DNA from: Salinispirillum marinum
GTDB lineage: Bacteria; Pseudomonadota; Gammaproteobacteria; Pseudomonadales; Natronospirillaceae
Reading direction: 5' to 3' (one strand)
Length of the DNA stretch: 64,000 nt
Assembly: GCF_042651565.1 (NCBI RefSeq)
Contig: NZ_JBHSDF010000004.1
The number at the start of each line of letters is the position of its first letter. Position 1 is the first letter of the stretch. The notes below the pieces were generated by a model. That model had not been told where the DNA came from. It searched no databases and saw only the letters and a list, made by a program, of their open reading frames with translations. The translations under genes and the position numbers were made by a program. Shown here in pieces: positions 7,507-17,900 of this stretch.

Positions 7507-10500
7507 CTAAAACGTCTCACCAGGATGCACCCGATGCCGCCGCAAAGACCACTCCGTTACCCAAGTAGTCGCGCGTTCCATCCACAACAGTAAGGTTGGC
7601 ACCAACAACAGAATCAACAAGGTGCTGAACAGCAAACCAAACACAATGCCCGCTGCCATAGGTTGCAAGAACTGCGCATCCAGTGAGGTAGCGAACAGAA
7701 TAGGCGTTAACCCGGCAATGGTAGTGATCGAAGTCAACAATACCGCCCGCAAACGCTGGCACGCGGCTTCAATCACTGCATCGCGCAGCGCCATGCCTTC
7801 TTCGCGCAGGCGACGATAGAACGTCACCAGGACGATAGAGTCATTCACCACAATACCCGCCAAACCGAATAAGCCAAACAGCGATAAGAAAGACAACTGC
7901 ATATCCATGATCCAGTGTCCCACGATGGCGCCCGTTAACCCGAAGGGAATGGTCACCAACACCACAAAGGGCCAAGTCCAGGAACTGAACACCCAGGTTA
8001 GAATCATATACATCAGCGCCAACGCAATCACCAAGGCCAGTTGGAAAGCCCGGGCGGTTTCTGCGGCATCTTCTTGCTCACCTGCCAACGCCACGGTGAT
8101 ACCGAAGTCGGCGGCCAACTCCGGCAACAGTTCGTTTTCTAAATACGCCAAAATCACCGGCAGCTCATCCGCATTCGCAGCATCGGCTGAAACCATGATA
8201 CCCATGCTGCCGTTGCTGCGTTGCAAACGGTCGATACCCAAACGGTATTCGCTGTTCAACAGGTCGCCCATATTTGCCCAGCCACCACCGGGCAGAGGAT
8301 AGGGCAGTGACTCCCACGCGCGCACATTGCTGGTTTCGCTTTCGGGGAGTTGCAATCGCAGAGGGACCGTCTGCCCGCCAACAATAAAGTCCTGTATGCC
8401 AACCCCCTGCAGTTGGCTGCTTAAATAACTGCTGACTTGGGTGAGGGTCAGCCCGAGTGCTTGCGCTTGTAAGGACAACGAGAAACGCAGTTGTTCACTG
8501 CCTAATGGCAAGTCGTCTTGAGGGTCGGTCATACCGGCCTGACTGACGAGCCGTTGTTGCAGTTCCAAGGACGCGTCTTTCAGCACTTCGATGTCGTTAC
8601 CGGTGAGATTGATGGACACATCCGACGCACCCAAACCCTGGCGTGCCCGGGTGAACAGCACGTTTTGCAGGCCCGGCACCATGGTCAATTCATCCTTCCA
8701 GGCGTTCATGATTTCCAAGCTGGTATAGGGGCGGTCTACGTCATTCACCATTTCCACCGAAATGCTACCGCTCAAGTTTTCGGGCCGCACGGTGACCACC
8801 GCCGTTTCCACAAACTCATAATTTAACGCATTGGCCGCCGCACTCAGTGCGCGCTCCATGCCGTTCAAATAATCCGTAACCTGCTGGGGATCCGAGTCCG
8901 GCGTAAAGTTCACGCTGGCACTGAGATTAGAACCCTCCAAAGATGGAAACGGTGTCCAGGGCACATGGCCGCCACGTACTAAACCAAAGCTGATCATGCC
9001 CGCCGCCACCATGGCGCAAATGGTCACCGCACCATGATTCACACAAAAGGTCACCAAGGGGCGAAAAATCCGATCACGAAAATGGAGGAACCCACGGTCA
9101 ATGGTTTGGCGGAAACGGCTGGGCTTTTTCTGGTCGCTGTTCTTTAAGGCATGATGCAGGTGAGCAGGCAAAATCAAAAAGCATTCAATCAGCGACGCCA
9201 GAATAGCGCAGATCACCACCAAGGGAATATCGGCCATTAAGCTGCCGAATCGCCCACCCACCAACATTAACGGCAAAAAAGCGGCGATGGTTGTGAGGGA
9301 TGACGCCAGTACTGGCGGGAACATGCGCCGCGCTGCATTATAGGCCGCGTTGTGGCTGTTTGCGCCTTGGTCACGCTGTGCTTGGGTGTCCTCTGCCACA
9401 ACAATGGCATCGTCCACAATAATGCCCAGCGCCATCATAAAACCGAACAACGAAATGATGTTAACGGTGATGTTGCTAACACCCATCACCAAGAAGGTCG
9501 CCAGAAACGAAATGGGAATGCCAGCCGCCACCCAGAACGCAAGGCGCGTGTTGAGAAACAAGAACAGCACACCGATCACCAAAAACATGCCCATGATGCC
9601 GTTTTCCAACACCATATTCAGCCGCGACATCAATGTTTTCCAGCTTTCCCGGTAGGTATGCAAAGCCACACCGGCGGGCAATTCTGGCCGAGTGTCATCC
9701 AGCCATTCGTTCATGATGCGGGCGACGGCCAACGAGTTGTCGCTGTCTTGACGCGATAAGTTCAGCACCACCGCCGGGTAACCCTGGTAATACACTTCCT
9801 GACCGCGTTCGATGGTCGAGGTAAAACGGGCCACATCGCCCAAGGTGGTGATGCCCCCGTCAGCATGGGTACGTATGGGTATGCGCGCTAAATCGGTGAC
9901 TAAACGCGACTCACCTTGCGCACGCAATTGCAGCGTCAGGCCGTCGGTGGTGAGAGTGCCAGCGGGTGCGTTGGCGTTTTGCTGGCGAATGATTTGTGCT
10001 AATTCGTTCAGCGTCATGTCCAATTGCAATAGACGGTCGCTGGGTACTTCAATGGTCATGAATTCGTTGGTGGTACCGTTGATGCTCACTTCGGCAATGC
10101 CCCGGCCACGCAGTTCGGCGGCGTATTCACGAGCCAGGTCACTCAGTTGCGTCGGTGGCGCATCGCCATAGACCAACACGCTACCCACGGTTTCGCGGAA
10201 CGCAAATTGCCGCACACTGGGCGTATCGACGCCGTCTGGCAGGCCAACGCCAGCAATGGCATCTTCCAGTGCGGTGATCGCTTCGTCGGTGCTGTAGCCT
10301 TCGGTCACCGAAATGCGCAGCGATGCACTGCCTTCCGTACTGGTGCTGTTAATGCGCGCGACTTCTGGCAAGCCCAGCAAGGTGGCCTCTAAGGGAATGG
10401 TGATGGCGTTTTGTACGTCTTCAGTACTGGCGCCTTCCCAGCGCGCATTGACGTTCACACTCTGGAATTCAAAGGTAGGCAACAGTTGGAAATTCACCTG

Positions 10501-10593
10501 CTGCAAGCCCCAAGCACCGGCCAAAATGGTCAGAAACATCAGGATGTTAGCGGCGACGCGGTGCCCGGCAAAATAGTGAATTAACCCGCTCAT
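7507..10593 (-). CDS. RND-family efflux transporter permease (AcrB/HAE1-like)
   Basis: At 1028 residues this is a full-length inner-membrane RND pump subunit, which exports hydrophobic compounds using the proton gradient as part of a tripartite complex with an adaptor and an outer-membrane channel. It begins with the usual first helix and periplasmic entry (MSGLIHYFAGHRVAANILMF, then QQVNFQLLP), has the duplicated halves of about 500 residues each, and carries the family phrase GIIVDDAIVVAEDTQAQ in the helix 4 region with adjacent aspartates, the proton-relay position. A second set of membrane helices with GLAGIVVNDSIVLV is near residues 920-960. It lies four bases downstream of its adaptor gene. 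No TolC-like gene is adjacent. Members of this subgroup with short adaptors handle diverse substrates, so drug specificity cannot be stated. Confidence 0.9.
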   Translation of the reverse strand: MSGLIHYFAGHRVAANILMFLTILAGAWGLQQVNFQLLPTFEFQSVNVNARWEGASTEDVQNAITIPLEATLLGLPEVARINSTSTEGSASLRISVTEGYSTDEAITALEDAIAGVGLPDGVDTPSVRQFAFRETVGSVLVYGDAPPTQLSDLAREYAAELRGRGIAEVSINGTTNEFMTIEVPSDRLLQLDMTLNELAQIIRQQNANAPAGTLTTDGLTLQLRAQGESRLVTDLARIPIRTHADGGITTLGDVARFTSTIERGQEVYYQGYPAVVLNLSRQDSDNSLAVARIMNEWLDDTRPELPAGVALHTYRESWKTLMSRLNMVLENGIMGMFLVIGVLFLFLNTRLAFWVAAGIPISFLATFLVMGVSNITVNIISLFGFMMALGIIVDDAIVVAEDTQAQRDQGANSHNAAYNAARRMFPPVLASSLTTIAAFLPLMLVGGRFGSLMADIPLVVICAILASLIECFLILPAHLHHALKNSDQKKPSRFRQTIDRGFLHFRDRIFRPLVTFCVNHGAVTICAMVAAGMISFGLVRGGHVPWTPFPSLEGSNLSASVNFTPDSDPQQVTDYLNGMERALSAAANALNYEFVETAVVTVRPENLSGSISVEMVNDVDRPYTSLEIMNAWKDELTMVPGLQNVLFTRARQGLGASDVSINLTGNDIEVLKDASLELQQRLVSQAGMTDPQDDLPLGSEQLRFSLSLQAQALGLTLTQVSSYLSSQLQGVGIQDFIVGGQTVPLRLQLPESETSNVRAWESLPYPLPGGGWANMGDLLNSEYRLGIDRLQRSNGSMGIMVSADAANADELPVILAYLENELLPELAADFGITVALAGEQEDAAETARAFQLALVIALALMYMILTWVFSSWTWPFVVLVTIPFGLTGAIVGHWIMDMQLSFLSLFGLFGLAGIVVNDSIVLVTFYRRLREEGMALRDAVIEAACQRLRAVLLTSITTIAGLTPILFATSLDAQFLQPMAAGIVFGLLFSTLLILLLVPTLLLWMERATTWVTEWSLRRHRVHPGETF

Positions 10594-10597
10594 GTTG

Positions 10598-11929
10598 TTA
10601 ATCCTCTACCGCCAATGTGGGGCGCTGACTGGGACGGTCGCCCTGAGCGGCCTGTTGGTTCAGCCGTTGTACGCGCAAACCGGTTTCAGGACGCTCCAAG
10701 CGGGTAATCAAGATATCCGCATTCGCGGGCATGTCCGAGCGCACTAAATAGGCTTGGCCTGGCCGGTCCGGATCCTCACCCACGATGTCTGCGGTACGCT
10801 CAACGAGCCTCCCATCCGCCACTTCGTAAAGACGATTGTTACCGTACAAGGCATTGGTGGGAACGGACATCACCTGCTCAACGGCAGGCAAATAGAGACT
10901 CAAGGGCACAAAGGTGCTGGCTATCAGCGGCCCACGGGGGTCAATCAAATCCAGCGTGACGGAGACACCGCCCTGATTGGCGTTCAACCCCCAGGAGGTC
11001 AGCACCAACTCGGTGCTGTTGCCCTGCCAGTCCACCCGACCGCGCAGCGGGTTCTCACGGTCCAGTAAAGCCAAGTATTGGCTGGGTAGGGTGGTACGAA
11101 TTTGAAAAGGCTCGGTGCTCTGTACCGTCAATAAGGCGCTGCCGTTGTTCACATTTTGCCCGACCTGAACGGTGACTGTATCCACCAGTCCGTTCACCTG
11201 TGCCCGAATGGTAGCGGCGGCGATGTCTTCTTCGATGGCATTGCGTTGTTGCTCCAGCCCGTCAAGCTGTGCGTTCAGTTGCAGCAGCGTGTCGTCCTGC
11301 CGGGCTACCGCCAGTTCCCGGGATTGGACGCTTTGCTGTTGGCTGATCACCGAGCGGCGTGCATTCTCCACATCGGCACTGGACGCCAGATTGCGCGCTT
11401 GTAAATCCTGCACCCGACGCAAATTGTCTTGCGCCAGAGAAAGGGCTTCACGCTCTAACGTCAGTGCGGCGATGTCGGCCTCACCTTGCAGAACCTGCTG
11501 CCGTATGCGGGCCTGCATATCCAGAATTTGGCCATGTTGCTGCGCGAGGTTGCGTTCTAAGGTGCGAGTATCGAGCTGCAACAACACCTGATTTCGTACG
11601 ACGGGATCACCGCGACGAACGTCCAGTCGTTCTATGGTGCTGCTGAACGGGCTGGCGATTTGGTAGGTTTGCGCAAATTGCGTTTGCCCGAACAGCGTAA
11701 TGGCGGGCTGACGGGTGCTGAACTCAGCGACCTGGGTACGCACGGTCGGCACTGTGGTGTTTAAGGTTCCCGCACCGGCAGGACCACCCCGGCCCATCAT
11801 GGCGCCGGCACCACCCCGACCTTGCGGGCGCGTGGCTTCTTCTGGCGTTTTGGTCAGTTGGAAGTACCCCAGCGCGCCGCCAGCCAGCAAGAGGGCGGAC
11901 AGCAAGGTAACGAACAGCGAACGCGACAT
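10598..11929 (-). CDS. RND efflux periplasmic adaptor (membrane fusion protein, HlyD/AcrA-like)
   Basis: The adaptor subunit links the RND pump to an outer-membrane channel. From the ATG at 11929 it has about 443 residues: a membrane or signal helix (MSRSLFVTLLSALLLAGGAL), a Gly/Ala/Arg-rich segment, a lipoyl-like half near FSSTIERLDVRRGDPVVRNQ, a long coiled-coil hairpin (about residues 120-220, rich in Gln, Arg and Leu), the second lipoyl half (GLVDTVTVQVGQNVNNG) and a beta-barrel domain. A GTG at 11953 would extend it by eight residues; neither start has an ideal ribosome site, and I prefer the ATG because the hydrophobic helix follows at once. The two genes form an operon with four bases between them. 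Confidence 0.88.
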   Translation of the reverse strand: MSRSLFVTLLSALLLAGGALGYFQLTKTPEEATRPQGRGGAGAMMGRGGPAGAGTLNTTVPTVRTQVAEFSTRQPAITLFGQTQFAQTYQIASPFSSTIERLDVRRGDPVVRNQVLLQLDTRTLERNLAQQHGQILDMQARIRQQVLQGEADIAALTLEREALSLAQDNLRRVQDLQARNLASSADVENARRSVISQQQSVQSRELAVARQDDTLLQLNAQLDGLEQQRNAIEEDIAAATIRAQVNGLVDTVTVQVGQNVNNGSALLTVQSTEPFQIRTTLPSQYLALLDRENPLRGRVDWQGNSTELVLTSWGLNANQGGVSVTLDLIDPRGPLIASTFVPLSLYLPAVEQVMSVPTNALYGNNRLYEVADGRLVERTADIVGEDPDRPGQAYLVRSDMPANADILITRLERPETGLRVQRLNQQAAQGDRPSQRPTLAVED

Positions 11930-11953
11930 GATCACAGGCAGGATATCCTTCAC

Positions 11954-12028
11954 AACAATACAGTATTATCGAGTGCTGCAATGAAAATGGATGCAGGGCC
12001 ATATGTCGAGTGCATTGACTGTATTGTT
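11954..12028. promoter_or_regulatory. 11-bp inverted repeat in the RND operon upstream region, candidate operator
   Basis: AACAATACAGT at 11954-11964 and ACTGTATTGTT at 12018-12028 are perfect reverse complements 53 bases apart, and TCGAGTGC occurs twice between or beside them (11969 and 12006). The pair sits in the 191-bp gap upstream of the pump operon and of the divergent pseudouridine genes. A repressor binding both arms by looping is possible, but no regulator gene is adjacent. Confidence 0.4.
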
Positions 12029-12144
12029 TCAAAGAGCCGCTTTAGCTTTGGCCATGCCCTTGTAACCCTCCCCTTGTAACCCTGCCCAACACACCCGATA
12101 ATCACACCCCCGCGATGTTCTCTATTTGGCCGATTGGTGTACCC

Positions 12145-12969
12145 ATGAAAATTGATGTTGCCTTAGAAGTTGAGTCCACAGACTCCCTCGTTGCGATAGA
12201 TTTCCTTGTCGATAACGTCAATGTGTCCAAATCGCGGTTAAAAAAAACCATGAATGCAGGCGCCGTATGGATTGAACGTCAAGGTGAGACACGGCGGCGT
12301 TTACGGCGCGCCATGACCGACCTGAAGGTCGGCGACATCCTGCACATCTACTATGACGAAACGCTGCTGGACCTTAAAGTGCGTCCGCCCATTGAGGTGG
12401 CTGATTTCGAATGGTATTCCATCTGGTACAAGCCAGCCGGTTTACTGTCGCAAGGCACCGATTGGGGCGACCACCATTCGGTGATGCGCCAGGTTGAATT
12501 GCACTACAAACTGCAACGTGAAGTGTTCCTCGTACATCGCCTGGACCGCGAAGCCAAGGGCTTAATGATCATCGCCCACCAAAAACGTGCAGCGGCCGCG
12601 TTCAGCGAAATGTTCCGCGAGAACAAAATTCAAAAAGAATACCGCATTGAAGTGCTGGGGGATTTGCGGGACAAACCCAAAGGCACCCTAGACGCACCGC
12701 TTGATGATAAACCCTGCACCACCCGTTATCAGTTGGAAAAATACAACGAACCCACGAACACTTCCACGTTGAACGTGTGGCTGGATACCGGCCGCAAGCA
12801 CCAAATCCGGCGGCATTTTGCCGACATAGGCCACCCTGTCATGGGTGATCCCGCCTACGGCGAAGGCAACAAACAGCGTTCCGGCCTCATGCTGGAAGCC
12901 GTCGGATTGGTGTTTGACTGCCCCTTCACCGGTGAAAAACGCACGTTCAATAAAGCGGATATGGCATGA
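12145..12969 (+). CDS. RluA-family RNA pseudouridine synthase
   Basis: A pseudouridine synthase that isomerises uridine in structured RNA. The catalytic aspartate lies in HRLDREAKGL (D134 from the ATG at 12145), followed by the usual KEYRIEVLG strand and the C-terminal TGRKHQIRRHFADIGHPVMGD motif. An S4-like RNA-binding segment (SKSRLKKTMNAGAVWIE) is at about residues 28-45. The frame could also start at 12115, which adds ten residues without a better ribosome site. The stop overlaps the start of psuK by four bases. The RNA target cannot be inferred, since RluA, RluC, RluD and TruC share these motifs. Its tight coupling to the pseudouridine-degradation genes is uncommon and is discussed among the findings. 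Confidence 0.85.
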   Translation: MKIDVALEVESTDSLVAIDFLVDNVNVSKSRLKKTMNAGAVWIERQGETRRRLRRAMTDLKVGDILHIYYDETLLDLKVRPPIEVADFEWYSIWYKPAGLLSQGTDWGDHHSVMRQVELHYKLQREVFLVHRLDREAKGLMIIAHQKRAAAAFSEMFRENKIQKEYRIEVLGDLRDKPKGTLDAPLDDKPCTTRYQLEKYNEPTNTSTLNVWLDTGRKHQIRRHFADIGHPVMGDPAYGEGNKQRSGLMLEAVGLVFDCPFTGEKRTFNKADMA

Positions 12970-13901
12970 CGCCACCCACCTTTGCCGTTGTGGTGGGCGG
13001 GGCGAACATGGACCTCTGTGGCCGTAGTTCGCAAGCGCTGCGTTGGCACGACTCCAACCCGGGCGCCTTGTCCATGAGCCCCGGTGGCGTAGGGCGCAAT
13101 ATCGCGGAGAATTTGGCGCGTTTGGGCACGGCCGTTGAATTTATCAGCGTGGTGGGGCAAGACCCGTGGGGAGACCAGCTATTGGCCGCCTGCACACAAG
13201 CAGGGGTAGGTGTGCAGCATGTTCTGCGGAGTGCGGAGGTCAGTACATCAACGTACCTTTCGGTGCTGGACCATCAAGGTGAAATGCAGTTGGCGCTCAA
13301 TGATATGGCGGCGTTGCTGTATCTCTCGGCCGATGAAATTCGCGGGCGCGCAGAGGTATTGTGCCAGGCCGCGCTGTGGGTATTGGACGCGAACCTCGCC
13401 CCGGAAACACTTCAGGCGCTGTTTCTATTGCATCAACAACAGGCCCTCACCCAACCGATCGTAGTTGATACGGTTTCCGCCGCCAAAGTGGCACGCCTAA
13501 AGCCTTTTTTAACACACATCCACACCTTAAAACCCAATGCGTTGGAAGCCGAGGTGCTCACGGGTATCGCCGTACAGGACATCGCCAGTGCCCAAAAAGC
13601 ATCTGCCGCCTTGCGAGCGCTGGGTGTACAGCGGGTTTTACTGACCTTGGGCGGGCAGGGCGCTTGGTATTGCGACGCAACGCATCAAGCGTGGTATCCT
13701 GCGCTACCGGTCAAGATTGAAAACGTCACCGGAGCCGGTGATGCCGCGTTAGCCGCGTTGACGCACGCGCAGCTCAAAGAGTGGTCAGCCGAGTACAGCG
13801 CCCGTTTTGCCATGGCCGCCGGTGCCTTAACCGCCACCAGCACCCATACCATCGTCCCGAATTTTTCAGTGACTGCCGTGCAGTCGTTGTTGGAGAAATA
13901 A
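12966..13901 (+). CDS. psuK: Pseudouridine kinase (PfkB family)
   Basis: The 311-residue protein is a PfkB/ribokinase-fold sugar kinase that phosphorylates pseudouridine to pseudouridine 5'-phosphate. It shows the N-terminal GGVGRNIAENLARLG stretch typical of PsuK and the C-terminal anion-hole motif TGAGD with the catalytic aspartate at about residue 259. The pairing with psuG directly downstream is the strongest functional evidence, as this pair is the known pseudouridine catabolic pathway. It overlaps the pseudouridine synthase gene upstream by ATGA and is separated from psuG by one base, so the three genes are one transcript. Confidence 0.88.
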   Translation: MTPPTFAVVVGGANMDLCGRSSQALRWHDSNPGALSMSPGGVGRNIAENLARLGTAVEFISVVGQDPWGDQLLAACTQAGVGVQHVLRSAEVSTSTYLSVLDHQGEMQLALNDMAALLYLSADEIRGRAEVLCQAALWVLDANLAPETLQALFLLHQQQALTQPIVVDTVSAAKVARLKPFLTHIHTLKPNALEAEVLTGIAVQDIASAQKASAALRALGVQRVLLTLGGQGAWYCDATHQAWYPALPVKIENVTGAGDAALAALTHAQLKEWSAEYSARFAMAAGALTATSTHTIVPNFSVTAVQSLLEK

Positions 13902-13902
13902 T

Positions 13903-14811
13903 ATGCAGGCCTTTCTTAATATTCACCCGGATGTACAAGCGGCCCTAGCGGCCGGTAAACCCGTTGTTGCGCTGGAAAGCACCATCATTTCGCACGGCAT
14001 GCCGTATCCGCAGAATGTCGACACCGCTCTGCACGTAGAAGCCGTAATTCGCGAGCGCGGCGCAGTGCCTGCCACCATCGCCATTATGGATGGCCAATTA
14101 AAAGTCGGTTTAACCGAAGCCGAAATTACCCGTCTGGGGCAAGCCGGACTGAGTGTTATCAAATGCAGCCGCCGTGATATGCCTTTTGTCCTGGCAGCGG
14201 GGAAGCTGGGTGCGACTACGGTGGCGGGTACCATGATCATCGCCGCCATGGCCGGTATTCGTGTGTTCGCAACCGGCGGAATAGGGGGGGTACATCGCGG
14301 CGCAGAAACCAGCTTTGATGTCTCCGCCGACTTGCAGGAGTTAGCACACACTAACGTCGCCGTAGTGTGCGCCGGTGCCAAATCTATACTCGACATTGGC
14401 CTGACCCGGGAATACCTCGAAACCCAAGGCGTGCCGGTGATTGGCTACGGTACAGATGACCTGCCTGCTTTCTATACTCAAACATCCGGCTATGTCGTGG
14501 ACTACCGGCTCGACAGCGCTGCCGACATTGCTAAAGCTTTGAACATCAAATGGAATATGGGCTTGCACGGCGGCGTGGTGGTCGCCAACCCAATTCCCGC
14601 CGAATACGCTATGCCGCAAGAAACCATTGATGCCGCCATTGAAACCGCCTTGCGGGAAATGGCTGAACAAGGTGTGCAGGGTAAAGAATCCACCCCGTTT
14701 TTGTTGGCGCGCGTCGCCGAATTGACCGGCGGAAATTCACTGGCCGCCAACATTCAACTGGTGTTGAACAACGCCCGCTTGGGAGCAGATATCGCTGTAG
14801 CACTCGGCTAA
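13903..14811 (+). CDS. psuG: Pseudouridine-5'-phosphate glycosidase
   Basis: This enzyme splits the C-C glycosidic bond of pseudouridine 5'-phosphate to uracil and ribose 5-phosphate. At 302 residues it has the family's normal length. Its E25 (LESTIISHGMPYPQN), D143 and K160 (CAGAKSILDIG) occupy the positions of E31, D149 and K160+6 reported for the Escherichia coli enzyme; all three are offset by exactly six, as expected for a shorter N-terminus. The GxGGVHRGAE region that binds the substrate phosphate is intact. It ends the pseudouridine operon and is followed 14 bases later by a solo REP. Confidence 0.92.
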   Translation: MQAFLNIHPDVQAALAAGKPVVALESTIISHGMPYPQNVDTALHVEAVIRERGAVPATIAIMDGQLKVGLTEAEITRLGQAGLSVIKCSRRDMPFVLAAGKLGATTVAGTMIIAAMAGIRVFATGGIGGVHRGAETSFDVSADLQELAHTNVAVVCAGAKSILDIGLTREYLETQGVPVIGYGTDDLPAFYTQTSGYVVDYRLDSAADIAKALNIKWNMGLHGGVVVANPIPAEYAMPQETIDAAIETALREMAEQGVQGKESTPFLLARVAELTGGNSLAANIQLVLNNARLGADIAVALG

Positions 14812-14825
14812 CCGCTGCATAAAAC

Positions 14826-14850
14826 GTAGGAGCGCGGCCCTCCGCGCGAA
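14826..14850 (+). repeat. Solo REP element, GCGCGG-stem type
   Basis: GTAGGA, stem GCGCGG, loop CCCT, stem CCGCGC, GAA: identical to the inner REPs of the RAYT cluster about 11 kb away. It lies between the convergent psuG and the giant lipoprotein gene and may act as a transcript-end hairpin. Confidence 0.88.
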
Positions 14851-14909
14851 TGCTTATACTTGGCATTTCCACGCAGCCCCGTCATTTCCGGGCAGGCAAT
14901 TCTACCGCA

Positions 14910-17900
14910 CTAGTGCGCCCGTGGAATCCGCACAATTTCTGCCCGCCACTCGCCACTTCTCAAACTGTCGAACAGCACATTGATGTGGCCCGCGTTATCG
15001 ATTTCCAGATCGACCACACGACTGAGCGAAGCGCGTGTGAGCTGGGGACCTGTCCAGCGTTGAATTTCCGTTCCATCTGCATCAAGACGCACGACAACAG
15101 GCCGACTGTTCGCGTCCGCGCCTCCCGTCCAAATACTGCCGTCAGGGGCTACCAAAAGAGCGCTCATGGCAAAAATCGGTTGGGTGAAGTCAGCTTCACC
15201 CAAATTTCCCCACGCGGTGTCGAAAGCAAAGGTGTCAGTGTTCAGCCTTACGATGCGACCTTGTTCGTCGCCGTATTCCATATCCAGCACCAACAGGTTA
15301 CCCGCGCTGTCCAATGCCATGTCTCGTACTAACTTGCTGTCGGCTGTGGCCGTTTGCTCAACCCAATCATCCGTTAAAGCGTTACGGTCATAAGCACTGA
15401 CGAACCAAGACATCGGTATATCCGACTCAACGTCGCCAAAATCTTGAGCCAGCACATAGACCTTTCCATTGCCAGCATCTAGGACTTGAGCATAGGAATA
15501 ACCGCCGTTCAAGCCCGTCGGCGCGGTTGGGCTCCACAATTGGGTTGCAGCGCCACCAAAGGGTGGGGTCACCAGGGTGCCATTTCGCGACACAGCGAAG
15601 ATTGAACTTAAAGGGCCGTCAACCAAAGTGCCCAGCGCTAGATCATCAACGAAGCTATTTAAACTTCGAACACTGGGCGACCCCGGGCTGGATATATTGA
15701 TGTCTTGTTCGGCCAATGAATCACCAGGACCGCCCAGACGGAGTATTTCGAGGGCATAGACGCCAATGCCAGCACCCTCTTGTTGTTCGCCGCCAATAGG
15801 ATTGTTTGCCAATAACAGAGTACCTTGTTCATTATTTCGTAACGCAATCGGTGAGGTATTTGACGCCCAGACTTCACCAAGTCGGATACTGCTATCACCA
15901 AAATCCGTGATGTTGGCACCGGAGGAAGTTAGCCCCCAGAACACACTTTCAACGGCAAAGGATTCCGGATAGGTTGTATTGCGCGCGACCAGATACATTT
16001 CCCCGCTGGGTGACAAGGTTAGGTTCTTAGCTTCTATGCCCAGGGGGCTTGAAATGCCGACTGAGCCATCCAGCCCGACGGTAAAGTCGGCCATACCGTT
16101 GGCATCAAGCGTTAACACACCACTGGATTCAAGGTCTGACCAGAGTACACGCAATTGGTCGTTTACCAGAGCCAACGAGTGCAAGGTGTCGGAGAATTGC
16201 GCAGCGCCCGTCATTGGCACAATGCCTTCATTACCCCAATTGCTGGAGTAGTCTCCATTTGCTTCCAAGCGAAAAACGACCGTACGACCTGCATTAAACT
16301 CGCGTGCCGCGACATAGAGCCGGCCTTCGAGGTCTTCTGTTAACCAATGAAACTTGGTGCGACTGTTGAACAAGTAAAAGCTATCCAACGGTGATTCATA
16401 CCCGTTGAGCGTCACCACGCCGTTGCTACCAAAACTGCTATCAGGTTGTCCTGATGTGGTCAGGGCCTGTACATGGACATTTCCGAAGGCGATCTGCAGA
16501 TCTTCTTCGTATGCCCAAATGTATAGGCGGCCTGAATCTGCAACGAGAAGCGAGTATCCGGTGCCGATCGCTGTGCTGCTCCAGCGTGCGTCGTTATCTT
16601 CAGCACCCACCTCGTTCCCGAATGCGGCGTCGAGGGTGCCGTCTGCATTGACTCGTGCTAAATGGGTTTCCGAGCTGAGGTCAGATGCAAAAAACAACAG
16701 CAGAAGATTATCGTTGGCATCCACGGCGAGATCGGACAATTCCAAACCACTGATAGGAATGTCAGGGTCATTCGCTGCAAACGTCGTATTAAACGTGTCA
16801 TCCAAACTGCCGTCACTGTTAAAACGCAGCAGATTGATTATCGGTGTTTGAGAATACGGGTCAATGCCTGCAACAATGACCCGATCGAGTGAATCGACGG
16901 CGACAAATTGTGGGCTGAACGACAGTGCTTCTGGTAAAAAGGTGGTGTCCGGCGTGCCATCCGTATTGAAGCGGCGGACGACATTGCTAGCATATGCAAA
17001 ACCCACAGTAACAGTACGGCCCAGGTTGTCGACACTCAGGCCCATTAACTCGTTATAATTGAAGTTCGGTGCGTCGGTGTAATAACCACCACGCTCGTCT
17101 CCCAACACCCATTGCGTACCGTTAATCAGCTTACCAATGTTCCAACCGGCGGCCTCGAAGGCAACATAGAGGTCCGTTCCACTGGCGACCATGCCTCTTG
17201 GGATCGGGCTTCCCGAAACCTCTTCACTGGTCCGTGCGACAACGCCGCACACATCCACCGTGGCGAAGAAGGCATGCTCGTTCGGTTCATATACATCGAT
17301 TTGTTGGCTCCGATACTGTGTGAGATCTGCAGCATCGGGCTGAACGATCAGCAGTTGAGTACCCTGGATAATTGCGGAGCCTTTGGCACGGGACAGACTC
17401 GTCACATCAGCCACCAGGCCGGTAACGGATTTAGAGCCCGTAATACCGTAGGTGGTGTCTATTGAGCCGTTGGTTAGATAACGCTGCATCGAGGTGCTGG
17501 TTACGTCACTGCGCAGGTGGTATACCGCGTTATCGTAACCCGCGATCAAACCGAGGGAGTATTGCTGGTTATTGAAGCCCGGCGCATCGACCTCGAATAC
17601 GCCGGGGTCAACGTAGTTGTAATCGAGATCAATCACTGCAACATAATAGGTGGTATTGGTGCTGGACTGGGTATCTTTTTGCCCGGATATCCAGAGTTGA
17701 CCTGCTTCTGTGACAACCGCATGGCGAATGTCCGGGAAGTTGGTGGTGGTATCCCCTGCTGAATCTAGAGCCGCCAAATAGTTAAAATCGCTATTAAGCG
17801 ATAAATCCCCACTCCATGAACTTGCGTTGTTGATGTAGCGGGCGAAATGGAGGTAGTCGTTTTCTGAACCGCTATAAAACTGGGCAGCCACCATGACATC

